From Cohnella algarum (GTDB taxonomy: Bacteria; Bacillota; Bacilli; Paenibacillales; Paenibacillaceae): 64,000 bases of DNA. This document shows, piece after piece, positions 26,651-35,013 of the stretch; the stretch's first letter is position 1; every line of letters begins with the position of its first letter. The notes under the pieces were generated by a model. That model made no database searches and was not told the origin of the DNA. It worked only from the letters and a program-made list of their open reading frames with translations. Position numbers and translations under genes: made by a program. Location of the stretch: NCBI RefSeq assembly GCF_016937515.1, contig NZ_JAFHKM010000002.1, forward strand, positions 4,893,001-4,957,000. The letters are read 5' to 3'.

Positions 26651-27079
26651 ATGGGCTACACTCACATTTTAGCCGCATTCGACGGGTCGAATCTTTCCCG
26701 CAAAGCGTTGGAGCATGCCATCGAATTGGCAAAAGCCGCAAGCTCCAAATTGTCGGTCGTACACGTCTACAGGCTTCCGATCATGAATTCCGGAGACATG
26801 CTCATCACCGCTCCGCCAACCTGGGCCGAGCAATACGAAGAGGAGTCGTACCGGCGGCTCGAAGCGGCGAAAGAAATCGCGGGCGACGCCGTTTCCGCCG
26901 AATATCACCTGCTGCAAGGCGATCCCTCGCGCACCCTTCTCGATTTCGCCGAGCAAAACGGGGTCGATCTGATCGTAACCGGCAGCCGCGGACTCGGCGC
27001 CATTCGCGAATTCGTGCTGGGGAGCGTCAGCCATAACGTCGTCCAACACGCGAAAATTCCGGTCCTGGTCGTCAAATAA
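26651..27079 (+). CDS. universal stress protein, UspA family
   Basis: A 142-residue single-domain UspA protein with the standard pattern: an N-terminal ILAAFDGSNLSRKALEHAI strand and helix, LSVVHVY, and the ATP-binding loop VTGSRGLGAIREFVLGSVSHNVVQHAKIPVLVVK. It has GAGGTG seven bases before the ATG at 26651; the frame is open well upstream but that part overlaps the divergent helD relic and has no family match. Likely ATP-binding and general-stress related. Confidence 0.9.
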   Translation: MGYTHILAAFDGSNLSRKALEHAIELAKAASSKLSVVHVYRLPIMNSGDMLITAPPTWAEQYEEESYRRLEAAKEIAGDAVSAEYHLLQGDPSRTLLDFAEQNGVDLIVTGSRGLGAIREFVLGSVSHNVVQHAKIPVLVVK

Positions 27080-27094
27080 TCGAAGCTTTTGTCG

Positions 27095-27149
27095 CCGGCC
27101 GCAGTTCGGGCTCCGTTACGGAGCGCGGACTGCGGCCGGTTTCGTTTAT
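27095..27149 (+). terminator. terminator of the uspA-like gene
   Basis: Arms CCGGCCGCAGT and ACTGCGGCCGG with an inner GCTCCG / CGGAGC pair, then TTTCGTTTAT. Confidence 0.8.
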
Positions 27150-27154
27150 AGCCG

Positions 27155-27418
27155 TTAAGCCATGGCATCCTGGGCCGCCGCCACGAGCCGCTCGAACAAC
27201 TCGTCGTTGCGGTCGATTTCGTCCTCCACCGCCACGATTTCGTCCTCGTCCCCCGACTCGTTCAAAAACAGCAGCGAATAACTCCACTCGCTTCCCTTGT
27301 CGCTCTGCAGCGTCATTTCGTACGGCTGCTTGTGCCCTTTTACGGAAAAGCGGACCTGCCCCACGTACCCCTGCACTTCATCGTGCTTCAATTCCGCGCC
27401 GATGATTTCGACTTCCAT
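27155..27418 (-). CDS. small acidic conserved hypothetical protein
   Basis: An 87-residue protein, not recognised. It has a predicted beta-rich N-terminal half (MEVEIIGAELKHDEVQGYVGQVRFSVKGH, YEMTLQSD) and a very acidic second half (ESGDEDEIVAVEDEIDRNDELFERL). AAGGGGG lies eight bases before the ATG, and the codon pattern looks like its neighbours. A cytoplasmic protein, perhaps Paenibacillaceae-specific; no function can be given. Confidence 0.7.
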   Translation of the reverse strand: MEVEIIGAELKHDEVQGYVGQVRFSVKGHKQPYEMTLQSDKGSEWSYSLLFLNESGDEDEIVAVEDEIDRNDELFERLVAAAQDAMA

Positions 27419-27599
27419 AGGATCGCCCCCTTTCTTTTTTATTTTCAGGCAAAAATGAAAATTTTCTTATGTTTTTCTCATGAACCGAGTTTCATCCAGT
27501 CCTGCCAAGCTTCGAATCTCTTAGAGGGAAATGGTGGTTGAGAAATACGTGATATAGTGGAGCATGTCCAAAACAACAACGACTCAGGAGGTTCCCTCT

Positions 27600-28085
27600 A
27601 TGATGACGAATAAAGCGATTTTCAAAACGATTGCCGCTACCGGCATCGCCCTTTCGGTGATGTTCACCGGAGCGCTCGAAGCGGCGCCCGCCAAAGCCAG
27701 CGCGGCGACGGTATCGTCCACGAGCAAGGCAAGCAAGATTATTTCCAAAGGCAAGCAATATCTCGGCGTCAAGTACAAGTTCGGCGCCAAAGTCGGAAAT
27801 ACGAGTTCCTTCGACTGCTCGTCGTTCACCAAGTACTTGTACGGCCTGCAAGGAATCACGCTGCCGCGCACGTCCAACGCGCAGTCCAAGGTCGGCAAAT
27901 ATGTCTCCCGCAGCAACTTGAAGCCCGGCGACCTCGTCTTCTTCTATTCGCCGGTTCACCACGTCGCCATCTATATCGGCAACGGCAAAATTATGCACAC
28001 GTACGGCTCGCCCGGCGTGACGATTTCGAACCTGAATTCCGGCTGGTGGGACGACCACTACACGACGGCAAGACGCGTCCTGTAA
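27600..28085 (+). CDS. secreted NlpC/P60 (C40) cell-wall endopeptidase
   Basis: A 161-residue secreted peptidase. A signal peptide (MMTNKAIFKTIAATGIALSVMFTGALEAAPAKASA) leads directly to a single NlpC/P60 domain with catalytic Cys73 (FDCSSFTKYLYG), His121 (HHVAIYIGNG) and a third polar residue, His133. These enzymes cut peptidoglycan stem peptides (D-Glu to meso-diaminopimelate). No SH3 or LysM domain is present. AGGAGG lies eight bases before the ATG at 27600. Confidence 0.92.
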   Translation: MMTNKAIFKTIAATGIALSVMFTGALEAAPAKASAATVSSTSKASKIISKGKQYLGVKYKFGAKVGNTSSFDCSSFTKYLYGLQGITLPRTSNAQSKVGKYVSRSNLKPGDLVFFYSPVHHVAIYIGNGKIMHTYGSPGVTISNLNSGWWDDHYTTARRVL

Positions 28086-28114
28086 CCGAACGCCGAGCCG
28101 CCGACGCTAACCAT

Positions 28115-29176
28115 TTATGCGCCCGAGGATTCGACCAAACGGCGAAGCTCCCGTTCGAGCTCCCGTTTCGGAATATCCTCGCCGATGAAGACGGCCACGT
28201 CGTGGACCGTCTTTTGCGGCGTGATCCGCATAAAATCAAGCTCGCGGTACGCATACTGAAATAAAAACCGGCTGGCGGTGTCGCGAAACGTGACGATTCC
28301 CTTGGCGCGGTAAATGTTGTCGGGCAACGCCCGAAGCCAGCTTTCGAAGGCATGGCTGTCCAGCGGTCCGTCCAAATAACAGGTTGCCGCTCCGATATGA
28401 TGGTGAACGTGCGCATGATCGCGGTCGTGCTTGTGCTCGTGGTCATGTTCGTGCGTGAGGTCATGCTCGCTGTCCTGCTCGCGTTGGCCGGGTTCCCGTT
28501 CGGGCTCGTCCCGATCGGCGCCCCCGCCTTTGCCGGGATTCGGCCCTTGCGCCCGCCCGCCTTCCCCGAGTCCTTTTTCGATAAACGAAAACCCGAGATC
28601 GCAGCGGACGGCCGGCACGATTTCCGCATCCGCGTTCCAGCCCCGAAGCCAATCGATCAGTTCGAGCCGCTCCGCTTCGCCGATCAGATCCGTCTTGTTC
28701 AGCACGAGCAGCGTCGAGGCGCGAATTTGCTCGATCATCAGCTTCAGCGTTTTGCCGCCGCCGATGCGAACCCGGTCCAGCAAATGACGCGCATCCGCGA
28801 CCGTCGCGACAGCGGCAAGCTCGATTTTCTCGTACATGGAGGCGTCCGATACGGCATCCATAATTTCCAGCGGATGCGCGATGCCGGTCGATTCGATCCA
28901 GACGATATCCGGGCGGTGCGTCTTCGCGAGCTGCATCAGCTCCACGCCGACATCGGCGCGTATCGTGCAGCATATGCAGCCGCCGAGCATTTCCGCCATC
29001 GGGACGGAGGCGTCCACGGCCAGCCCGTCCAAATTGACGTCCCCCGCCTCGTTCATCAGTACGGCCGATCTCAGCCCCTTAGCTTCGGCCTCGTCGACCA
29101 GGCGTTTCAGGAGCGTCGTTTTCCCGCTGCCCAAAAAGCCGGACAACAAAACGACCTTTACGGTCTTGTCCAACAT
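28115..29176 (-). CDS. COG0523/CobW-family GTPase (putative metal chaperone)
   Basis: A 353-residue G3E GTPase. Walker A is GFLGSGKTT (13-21), the metal-binding CxCC motif is GGCICC (67-70), then ESTGIAHP and the base-recognition NKTD. A Gly/Glu/Asp-rich linker and a His-rich stretch (HEHDHEHKHDRDHAHVHHH) separate the GTPase from the CobW C-terminal domain (AKGIVTFRDTASRFLFQYAYREL). Relatives such as ZagA/YciC insert zinc when it is scarce; zinc is therefore the likely metal. No Zur box was identified. Confidence 0.9.
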   Translation of the reverse strand: MLDKTVKVVLLSGFLGSGKTTLLKRLVDEAEAKGLRSAVLMNEAGDVNLDGLAVDASVPMAEMLGGCICCTIRADVGVELMQLAKTHRPDIVWIESTGIAHPLEIMDAVSDASMYEKIELAAVATVADARHLLDRVRIGGGKTLKLMIEQIRASTLLVLNKTDLIGEAERLELIDWLRGWNADAEIVPAVRCDLGFSFIEKGLGEGGRAQGPNPGKGGGADRDEPEREPGQREQDSEHDLTHEHDHEHKHDRDHAHVHHHIGAATCYLDGPLDSHAFESWLRALPDNIYRAKGIVTFRDTASRFLFQYAYRELDFMRITPQKTVHDVAVFIGEDIPKRELERELRRLVESSGA

Positions 29177-29194
29177 TCTCTCCCCTTCGCCAAT

Positions 29195-29232
29195 GAAGAG
29201 CCCCCGCGCGGACGATCGTTGCGGGGCTCTTC
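29195..29232 (-). terminator. terminator of the SRAP gene
   Basis: Minus-strand stem GAAGAGCCCCGC / GCGGGGGCTCTTC just past the SRAP stop codon and before the GTPase start; only a short T-rich tail. Confidence 0.65.
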
Positions 29233-29237
29233 GTCAT

Positions 29238-29912
29238 TCATCTGCGCAATGCCGCGAACGCCGCCTGGATCGGCTCCGCGCAGGCCGGCGATTCGTTCGC
29301 CGCATCGTTCACGAAAGCGCCTACGGGATACATGTCCAAGTCCCGTTCGGACAATTCCCGCACCGCCGAAAACACCTTGCGGTACTCGACGTTCCCTTCG
29401 CTCAGCCATGCGTCGACGCCGTCTTCGTCCAGCAATGCGGGCATCCGGTCGGCATAGCCCTGCACGATGCCGCTCGCCGCCGTCGTCACCATCGTGCAGG
29501 CGCGGATTTCGGCTTCGTAAACGCGCGGCCACACCTCGTAAAATCCCGGAACCGCGAACGTTCGCCGATCGCGAAACACGAACCGGACCGGCTGGCGCAC
29601 TTTTCCGCTTGTCATCCAGCCGTAGAAGCCGCTGCACGGGATGACGCACCGCTGTTTGTTGACGATGCGCTTGAAAATCGACCGGTCGCCGACGGACCGG
29701 CCGTCCGCGTTGACGGCGTCTTTGGACCAGTAGGGAATGAAGCCCCACCTGGCGTCGAACAGCACGCGCTCGCTGCCGTCCTCGACGATAATCGGGATCG
29801 TCTGGGTCGGCGAAATATTGTAACGCGGACGATATTCGCTCTCCACCCTGCCGATGCCGAATTTCGCGCTCAGCTCCGGCAATTCGGCCGTTAAGGAAAA
29901 CCGTTGACACAT
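29238..29912 (-). CDS. SRAP (HMCES/YedK-like) family protein with altered active site
   Basis: A 224-residue SOS-response-associated peptidase family protein. The family forms a covalent crosslink to abasic sites in single-stranded DNA through Cys2; here Cys2 is kept (MCQRF). Asn68 (VNAD) and the NISPTQ and ARWGFIPYW motifs are also kept. However, the catalytic Glu of GFYEW is Gly98 (GFYGW), and the His before DRMP is Ala154 (YADRMP). The protein may therefore form crosslinks but process or reverse them differently, or be inactive. It is followed by its own terminator. Confidence 0.88.
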   Translation of the reverse strand: MCQRFSLTAELPELSAKFGIGRVESEYRPRYNISPTQTIPIIVEDGSERVLFDARWGFIPYWSKDAVNADGRSVGDRSIFKRIVNKQRCVIPCSGFYGWMTSGKVRQPVRFVFRDRRTFAVPGFYEVWPRVYEAEIRACTMVTTAASGIVQGYADRMPALLDEDGVDAWLSEGNVEYRKVFSAVRELSERDLDMYPVGAFVNDAANESPACAEPIQAAFAALRR

Positions 29913-30032
29913 GGGACAAGCACCCGCCTTTTTCGCTAAGTCTTGTCCCAGTATTTGCTTGCGCTGCGAAATTAATGCGCGGGCTGCGGCCGTTCCCGGC
30001 CTCCGTTCGCCTTCGCCCCGACCTGTTCCGTC

Positions 30033-30347
30033 TTATTCCACCAGCACGGCGGTTCCGCTGACCGTCACCATCAGCATGCCGTCGCGGATCACCTCGTAAT
30101 CGAGATCGACGCCGACGATCGCGTTCGCGCCCATCCGCTGGGCGTCCGCCACCATTTCGGAAATCGCCGTGTCGCGGGCTTCCTTCAATTTATTTTCGTA
30201 TGTACCCGAACGGCCCCCGATCACATCGGTGATCGAAGCCAAAAAGTCGCGGACGATGTTGGCGCCCAAAATCGCCTCGCCCGTAACAAGACCGTAATAA
30301 CTCGTAATGCGGTGACCTTCCACGCTATTCGTCGTCGAAACCAGCAC
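30033..30347 (-). CDS. YbjQ/UPF0145 family protein
   Basis: A 104-residue UPF0145 (YbjQ) protein, a family annotated as heavy-metal-binding on weak grounds. Sequence signatures: [31 protein letters not shown], the [45 protein letters not shown] core, and VSGTAV at the end. Probably forms pentamers as in solved structures of the family. GTG start, seven bases after GAGGAGGA. Confidence 0.9.
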   Translation of the reverse strand: MLVSTTNSVEGHRITSYYGLVTGEAILGANIVRDFLASITDVIGGRSGTYENKLKEARDTAISEMVADAQRMGANAIVGVDLDYEVIRDGMLMVTVSGTAVLVE

Positions 30348-30428
30348 GAGAGTTCCTCCTCAAATTGAGATCGAATCCGCTTTATTTTATCATACTTCCG
30401 GCCGGTGGAACACAAACGGTTAGAAACG

Positions 30429-30457
30429 AAAAAAAGCCGCCGGAACTTTCGGCAGCT
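30429..30457 (-). terminator. terminator of the hypothetical gene at 30473
   Basis: Minus strand AGCTGCCG / CGGCGGCT stem followed by seven T residues, 15 bases past the stop. Confidence 0.75.
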
Positions 30458-30472
30458 TCCTGGATACCCGCT

Positions 30473-30997
30473 TTATTTGAAAGTTCCGTCGGGACTCGGA
30501 ACGTCTTCCTCGAGCGCGAATTCAAAGTCGTCGATATCGTAAAGCAACACCGGAATGCTGTTCTGGATGACTTTGTCCTGAAACTCGATCTGATCCGATA
30601 AAATCGGGCATTGCAAGCGCAACGAAGTTAGGACGAGCTCGGTTTCGATCGGGTCCAGCATTTCTCCGTATTGCATGTTTTCCACCGCGTTGACGACAAT
30701 GAGCGTGACGTGCTCGTTGATCGGCAGGGGCGGACTTTCCCGCCACGGCGCGACCAGCGCTCGCTCGAGCTTTTTCCGGTTGAACGGATCTTCGAAATAG
30801 CTTATCATTTCTTCGATTCTGGCCTTGACGTACTCGTCGTCTCCCGGCTCCGGCATGATCGGCTCCGGGCTGTCCTTCATATCGTACAGCTCCATAACCG
30901 TTGAATATGGAATCCTGTATTCGACAGGACGTTTCGGCAGAAGCAGTTGGCCGTACGTGGCCAGCATGACCGCCTCGATGACAAAACGCCGAATCAT
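30473..30997 (-). CDS. conserved hypothetical protein (Paenibacillaceae type)
   Basis: A 174-residue cytoplasmic protein. I recall close relatives in Paenibacillus, often labelled ADP-heptose synthase without visible support; no cytidylyltransferase motif (HxGH) or kinase motif is present here. Conserved-looking stretches are MIRRFVIEAVMLATYGQLL, PYSTVMELYDMKDSPEPIMP, YFEDPFNRKKLERAL and YDIDDFEFALEED. It starts at the ATG ending at 30997, nine bases after GGGAGGG. Function unknown. Confidence 0.8.
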   Translation of the reverse strand: MIRRFVIEAVMLATYGQLLLPKRPVEYRIPYSTVMELYDMKDSPEPIMPEPGDDEYVKARIEEMISYFEDPFNRKKLERALVAPWRESPPLPINEHVTLIVVNAVENMQYGEMLDPIETELVLTSLRLQCPILSDQIEFQDKVIQNSIPVLLYDIDDFEFALEEDVPSPDGTFK

Positions 30998-31178
30998 CAG
31001 TTGTTCCCTCCCGCAGTGCTGCAGATGCAAGCGTACATTGTCTCTCATTATAGCATAAAAAGACGGACGTGATGCCAACGATAAGCTATTATTAAAAAAG
31101 AATGTACGTTTAACCGCAAGCCGACAGGACGCCCGGCGTCTTTTCGCGCTTTAATCCTGTAATCAAGGTGGGGGATGA

Positions 31179-32116
31179 ATGGGCAACATGTATTCGCTGC
31201 GCCCGACGGCGCTGGACGAGCTGGACTACCGGATCCGCCAAGTCAAAATCGATGCCTGTCTCGTGCTGCGGAATCGGCGTCTCGTTTACCGGCATTACCG
31301 CAAACCCGAATTCGAGCGGGAGCCGCATAAAGTCAATTCCGTCACCAAAAGCGTGCTGTCCCTGCTGATCGGCATCGCGCTAAAGCGGGGCGAGCTTCCT
31401 TCGTTGGGCGCCCTACTCTCCGACTTCGTCGACGGCGTCCCGCCCGATAAAAGGGCGATTACGCTCGAGCATTTGCTGTCCATGTCGCCGGGCATGGAGT
31501 GGAAGGAAGCCGGAGCGTGGGGAAGCCTTCCGCCGCCGGGGGAGCATGAGGCGGACTGGATCCGCTTCGTTCTCGACGCGAAAATGACGGACCCTCCCGG
31601 AAAAAAAATGATTTACAATTCGGGATGCTCCCATCTGCTGAGCGCCGTCCTCCAGAAAGCGACGGGCATGACGGCGTCCGCCTATGCCGGCCGGCATTTG
31701 TTCGCTCCGCTCGGCATCGACGACTGGGATTGGCCGTCCGATCGCCAAGGCATTTCGATCGGCGGGTTCGGCCTTAAGCTCCGTCCGGCGGACTTGCTGA
31801 AAATCGGACAATTGCTGCTTGCCGGCGGATGCTGGCAAGGGACTTCGTCGTTTCAAGGGAGTGGATCGAGACGTCCACCCTTCCCCGCCTGCCCGCCACG
31901 GGCCGGCACGGTTTGTACGGGTATCATTGGTGGATCGACGCCGACGGCGCCAAGCAAGAGACCCGTCCGCGCGTCGTGTTCGCGCAAGGCTTCGCGGGAC
32001 AATTTCTGATCCTGGTCCCCGAGGCCGACATCGCCGCCGTGTTCGCGGGCGACTTGGGAACGAAAACATTAACCCCGTTAACTATTTTTCGCGACACGAT
32101 CATGAATGGCCTTTGA
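31179..32116 (+). pseudogene. serine hydrolase (beta-lactamase/penicillin-binding family), frameshifted
   Basis: A class C beta-lactamase-fold serine hydrolase. The first frame has SVTKSVLSLLIG (SxxK nucleophile), LEHLLSMSPGMEW, IYNSGCSHLLSAVL (YxN-like) and LFAPLGIDDWDWP, and loses homology after LLLAGGCWQG. The rest continues in the next frame: DFVVSREWIETSTLPRL, YGYHWWIDADG, FAQGFAGQFLILVPEADIAAVF. Adding one G to the GGG run at 31839-31841 restores a single protein of about 312 residues. Either a one-base deletion in a homopolymer or a sequencing error. An AAGGTGGGGG site precedes the start. Confidence 0.85.
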
Positions 32117-32132
32117 CCCGTTCGTTCCCGGG

Positions 32133-32152
32133 CGCCCTGGATATCCAGGGCG
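32133..32152. repeat. 20-bp perfect palindrome between convergent genes
   Basis: CGCCCTGGATATCCAGGGCG is self-complementary over its whole length, with no unpaired loop. It lies between the end of the serine hydrolase relic and the end of the gene at 32179. There is no T-run, so a classical terminator is doubtful. Confidence 0.8.
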
Positions 32153-32178
32153 TCCGCATTATGTTTTCGGCGGCCGTC

Positions 32179-32511
32179 CTATTCGGCGACAAGTTCGTCA
32201 TTCCGCATATACACGCTTCTTCCCTTGCGGGCAAGCAGCAGCGCATCGGCAAGCTTCGTTTGCTCCTCCCGCAGCTCGACGGGCTGCCAACGGCCGATTT
32301 CCTGCACCAATTCCCACTCGGCCGCATGCCTTCCCTTGCTCGCGTTATTCTCCGGCAGCAGGGCGATTTTCCCCGAACGTTCCAGTCCTTCCAGCTTCTC
32401 GTCTTCATTCGGCAAAACGCTCCACAGCATCAATCGCGCGGTTTCTTCCCCGCCCGGACGCACATGCGACAACAATTCTCCGTTAACGCGATTCCGCAGC
32501 ACGTATGGCAT
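32179..32511 (-). CDS. hypothetical protein
   Basis: A 110-residue protein I do not recognise. It begins MPYVLRNRVNGELLSHV, has a central LMLWSVLPNEDEKLEGLERSGKIALLPEN and ends with a charged helix and YMRNDELVAE. A good GGAGG lies nine bases before the ATG, supporting that it is a real gene. No signal peptide or membrane segment. Neighbours give no clue. Confidence 0.65.
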   Translation of the reverse strand: MPYVLRNRVNGELLSHVRPGGEETARLMLWSVLPNEDEKLEGLERSGKIALLPENNASKGRHAAEWELVQEIGRWQPVELREEQTKLADALLLARKGRSVYMRNDELVAE

Positions 32512-32669
32512 TTGTCAGCGCCTCCTTTTAGCCGCTCCTTATTCAACTTATTAAATCTTTATGGTCCGCATCGCATCTTTTTGCTTGCCCGGCTTCTGTC
32601 GGAACCCGAAAGGGAGCGCTTTATTTTTTGGCGTAACGCCGCGTTCATCTTCCTTAACCTATACCGGAC

Positions 32670-32678
32670 TGTTATAAT
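32670..32678 (+). promoter_or_regulatory. extended -10 promoter for the MFS gene
   Basis: TGTTATAAT (TGn plus TATAAT) 33 bases before the MFS start; -35 weak. Confidence 0.55.
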
Positions 32679-32711
32679 AGCTACATTTGATAGTTTGCCG
32701 CAAGGAGTGGA

Positions 32712-34070
32712 ATGGAAATGTCGACCAGCTCGGCGACCGTCCGGCCCGCCAGCCGCACGGCCGCCATGACCAGCGTAGTCATCGCCATGCTCGTTTCCTC
32801 GATGGATTCGACGATTACGAATACGACGATGCCGACCATTGCCGACGAGCTTGGCGGAATGAGCTTTTATGCCTGGTCCTTTACTTCTTACATGATTTTC
32901 TGCACCGTGTTGACGCCGATTGCCGGCCGCATCTCGGATATGTTCGGCCGCAAGACGGTCTATAGCGTAGGCTTGTTCGTCTTTTTGGCCGGTTCGCTGC
33001 TTTGCGGCTTCGCCGACAGCATGCTGTCGCTCGTGTTGTACCGGGCGGTGCAAGGAATCGGTGCCGGACTGATTACGCCGATTCCGATGATTATCGCCGG
33101 CGATTTGTACCCGGTCGAGAAACGCGGCAAAGTTCAGGCTTTGTTTACGGGCATGTGGGGATTGTCTGCGGTGCTCGCGCCGCTCGTCGGCAGCCTGTTC
33201 GTGGAAACCGTCGGATGGAGATGGATTTTTTGGATCAACATTCCGCTTTGCCTGATCGCATGGGCGCTGCTGTTCGCCTACAAGGAAGGCTACGTGCCGA
33301 AACGCGCGTCCGTCGACGTCTATGGCGCGGCGTTGTTTACGCTCGGAGTCAGCCTGCTGCTGTCGGTTACGGTCGTCGAGCCGGCAAGCCTCGCGCTCGT
33401 TTTCGCCGTTTGCGGCCTCGGGTTTCTGGCCTGGTTTTTCTTCTTCGAGCGCAAGCACCCGTCTCCGGTCGTTCCGCTGTCCTTGTTCAAAATCAGGCCT
33501 ATCCGGTGGATGGCCTTCAACCTTCTGCTCGCCTGCGCGGCTCTGTTCGGCACGTCCAGCTTCGTCCCGCTGTTTCTGCAGGACGAAGGCTATTCGATCT
33601 TTGTCAGCGGACTGTCGCTGCTCGGAATGTCCGCCGGCTGGATGCTGACCGCGGTCCCCGCCGGGAAATGGGTGCTGAAGTACGGCTACAGCCGCCTGAT
33701 CGTGATCGGCAACGCGATTCTGGTCTTCTCCGGCGTCATGCTGCTGTTTCTTCGCGAAGGCGCCGGCTTCGCCTACGTGACGACCGCGATGACCGTGCAG
33801 GGGATCGCTTACGGACTGCTGTTCACGGTCACGACGATCGGGGCGCAGCAGTTCGTCGGCCCTCACGACAAAGGGATATCCACGTCGCTGCAAATGTTCG
33901 TCCGCAACATCGGCACGTCCGTCGGGGTGACAATTATGGGCGGTTTGCTGAGCCGCGCGGGCGACGACGTGCCGGGCGGCATCGCCAACCTGTTCCTGTA
34001 CGGCGCCTTGATGAGCGCCCTGGCGCTTCTGAGCGCGTTCGGCATGCGGGACCCGAAGCCGGAAGCTTGA
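32712..34070 (+). CDS. MFS multidrug exporter (DHA2, EmrB/QacA-like)
   Basis: A 452-residue proton-driven exporter of the major facilitator superfamily. Motif A is RISDMFGRKTVY; motif C region and the D-x-T pattern (VSSMDSTITNTTMPTIADELGG) at helix 1 are typical of the DHA2 drug/H+ antiporters. About 13-14 hydrophobic segments are visible. The start is the ATG at 32712 (AAGGAG four bases upstream) or the one at 32718 (ten bases). Substrate unknown. A leftward shadow frame of over 500 codons across this gene is not real. Confidence 0.9.
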   Translation: MEMSTSSATVRPASRTAAMTSVVIAMLVSSMDSTITNTTMPTIADELGGMSFYAWSFTSYMIFCTVLTPIAGRISDMFGRKTVYSVGLFVFLAGSLLCGFADSMLSLVLYRAVQGIGAGLITPIPMIIAGDLYPVEKRGKVQALFTGMWGLSAVLAPLVGSLFVETVGWRWIFWINIPLCLIAWALLFAYKEGYVPKRASVDVYGAALFTLGVSLLLSVTVVEPASLALVFAVCGLGFLAWFFFFERKHPSPVVPLSLFKIRPIRWMAFNLLLACAALFGTSSFVPLFLQDEGYSIFVSGLSLLGMSAGWMLTAVPAGKWVLKYGYSRLIVIGNAILVFSGVMLLFLREGAGFAYVTTAMTVQGIAYGLLFTVTTIGAQQFVGPHDKGISTSLQMFVRNIGTSVGVTIMGGLLSRAGDDVPGGIANLFLYGALMSALALLSAFGMRDPKPEA

Positions 34071-34203
34071 GGCCGGCGGCTTGCTCAAAGCTGAGAGCCG
34101 GGGATGCGGCATTCTCTTTAAGCAATTCGACCGGCTGAGGACCTCTTAGCCGAGCCAAAAAGCCCCGCCCGCAGAGGACGGCAAGACCGGTTATTATTCC
34201 TGA

Positions 34204-34947
34204 TTATCGTCGCAAAAATCCCTTCTCTTCCAGGAACGGTTTCATATGCATCCGGGTCGGCTTCGCTAGCCGGTCCGCCATCTGCTTGGACCAGGGCGTA
34301 TCCTGCCGGCCTCCCGTCCGCTCCCGCAAATAAGCCGACATCGTTTCGTCATAGCGTTCCACTTGCCCGGCCGTTTTGCCCGCGTCATACCGGTTGCGGT
34401 GCAGGACGGCCTCGAGCGGCAAACGCGGCCGGAGCATCGGCTCTTGGGCGGGAACGCCCACGCACATGCCGAATGCCGGGTATACCCGATCGGGAAGCCC
34501 GAGCAGCTCGGACACTTCCGCTATCCGATTGCGGATGCCGCCTATATAGACGATGCCGAGCCCGAGCGATTCGGCAGCCACCGCCGCGTTTTGCGCCGCC
34601 AGCGCGGCGTCGATCGTCGCGACCAGCAGGTTCTCGGCCGAATCCTCGAACGTCGCCTCGCCCGGAGCGTGAAGCTCGGCGCAATAATGAAGCCGGTGCA
34701 AATCGGCGCACCAGACGAGAAACGCCGGACACTGCTCGACGTACGCCTGATTGCCGGCAAGCTCCGCCAGGCGGCGCTTCAGCCCGGGCTCGGTGACGGC
34801 AATGACGCTGTATGCCTGAACGTTGCTCGAGCTGGAAGCCATCTGGCCGGCCGCGACGATGGCATGGAGCTTGTCCTCGCCGATCGGATCGCTTGCAAAC
34901 TGGCGTATCGAACGGTGGTTCATCAGCAGGGATAACGTTTCGTTCAA
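34204..34947 (-). CDS. NADPH-dependent nitroreductase/flavin reductase (NfsA/NfrA type)
   Basis: A 247-residue FMN nitroreductase. The N-terminus MNETLSLLMNHRSIRQFASDPIGEDKLHAIVAAGQMASSSSNVQAYSVI is the FMN-binding signature of the NfsA/FRP group, followed by LAAQNAAVAAESLGLGIVYIGGIRN and the family C-terminal arginine-rich region. It reduces nitro compounds, quinones or flavins with NADPH. TTG start, eight to nine bases after GGAGGA. Last gene of the MOSC-SDR-nitroreductase operon; all three have redox roles. Confidence 0.88.
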   Translation of the reverse strand: MNETLSLLMNHRSIRQFASDPIGEDKLHAIVAAGQMASSSSNVQAYSVIAVTEPGLKRRLAELAGNQAYVEQCPAFLVWCADLHRLHYCAELHAPGEATFEDSAENLLVATIDAALAAQNAAVAAESLGLGIVYIGGIRNRIAEVSELLGLPDRVYPAFGMCVGVPAQEPMLRPRLPLEAVLHRNRYDAGKTAGQVERYDETMSAYLRERTGGRQDTPWSKQMADRLAKPTRMHMKPFLEEKGFLRR

Positions 34948-35013
34948 CTTCGGGTTCCTCCTTCTTGCGCGCCGCTGCCTGCTTTCCGCGCAACTCGCTC
35001 GCGTTTCGCCTTT

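Noticed and set aside
32559..34112. 517-codon minus-strand open frame opposite the MFS gene
   Set aside because: Arg/Gln/His-rich shadow; the plus strand carries a clear transporter with promoter and binding site.
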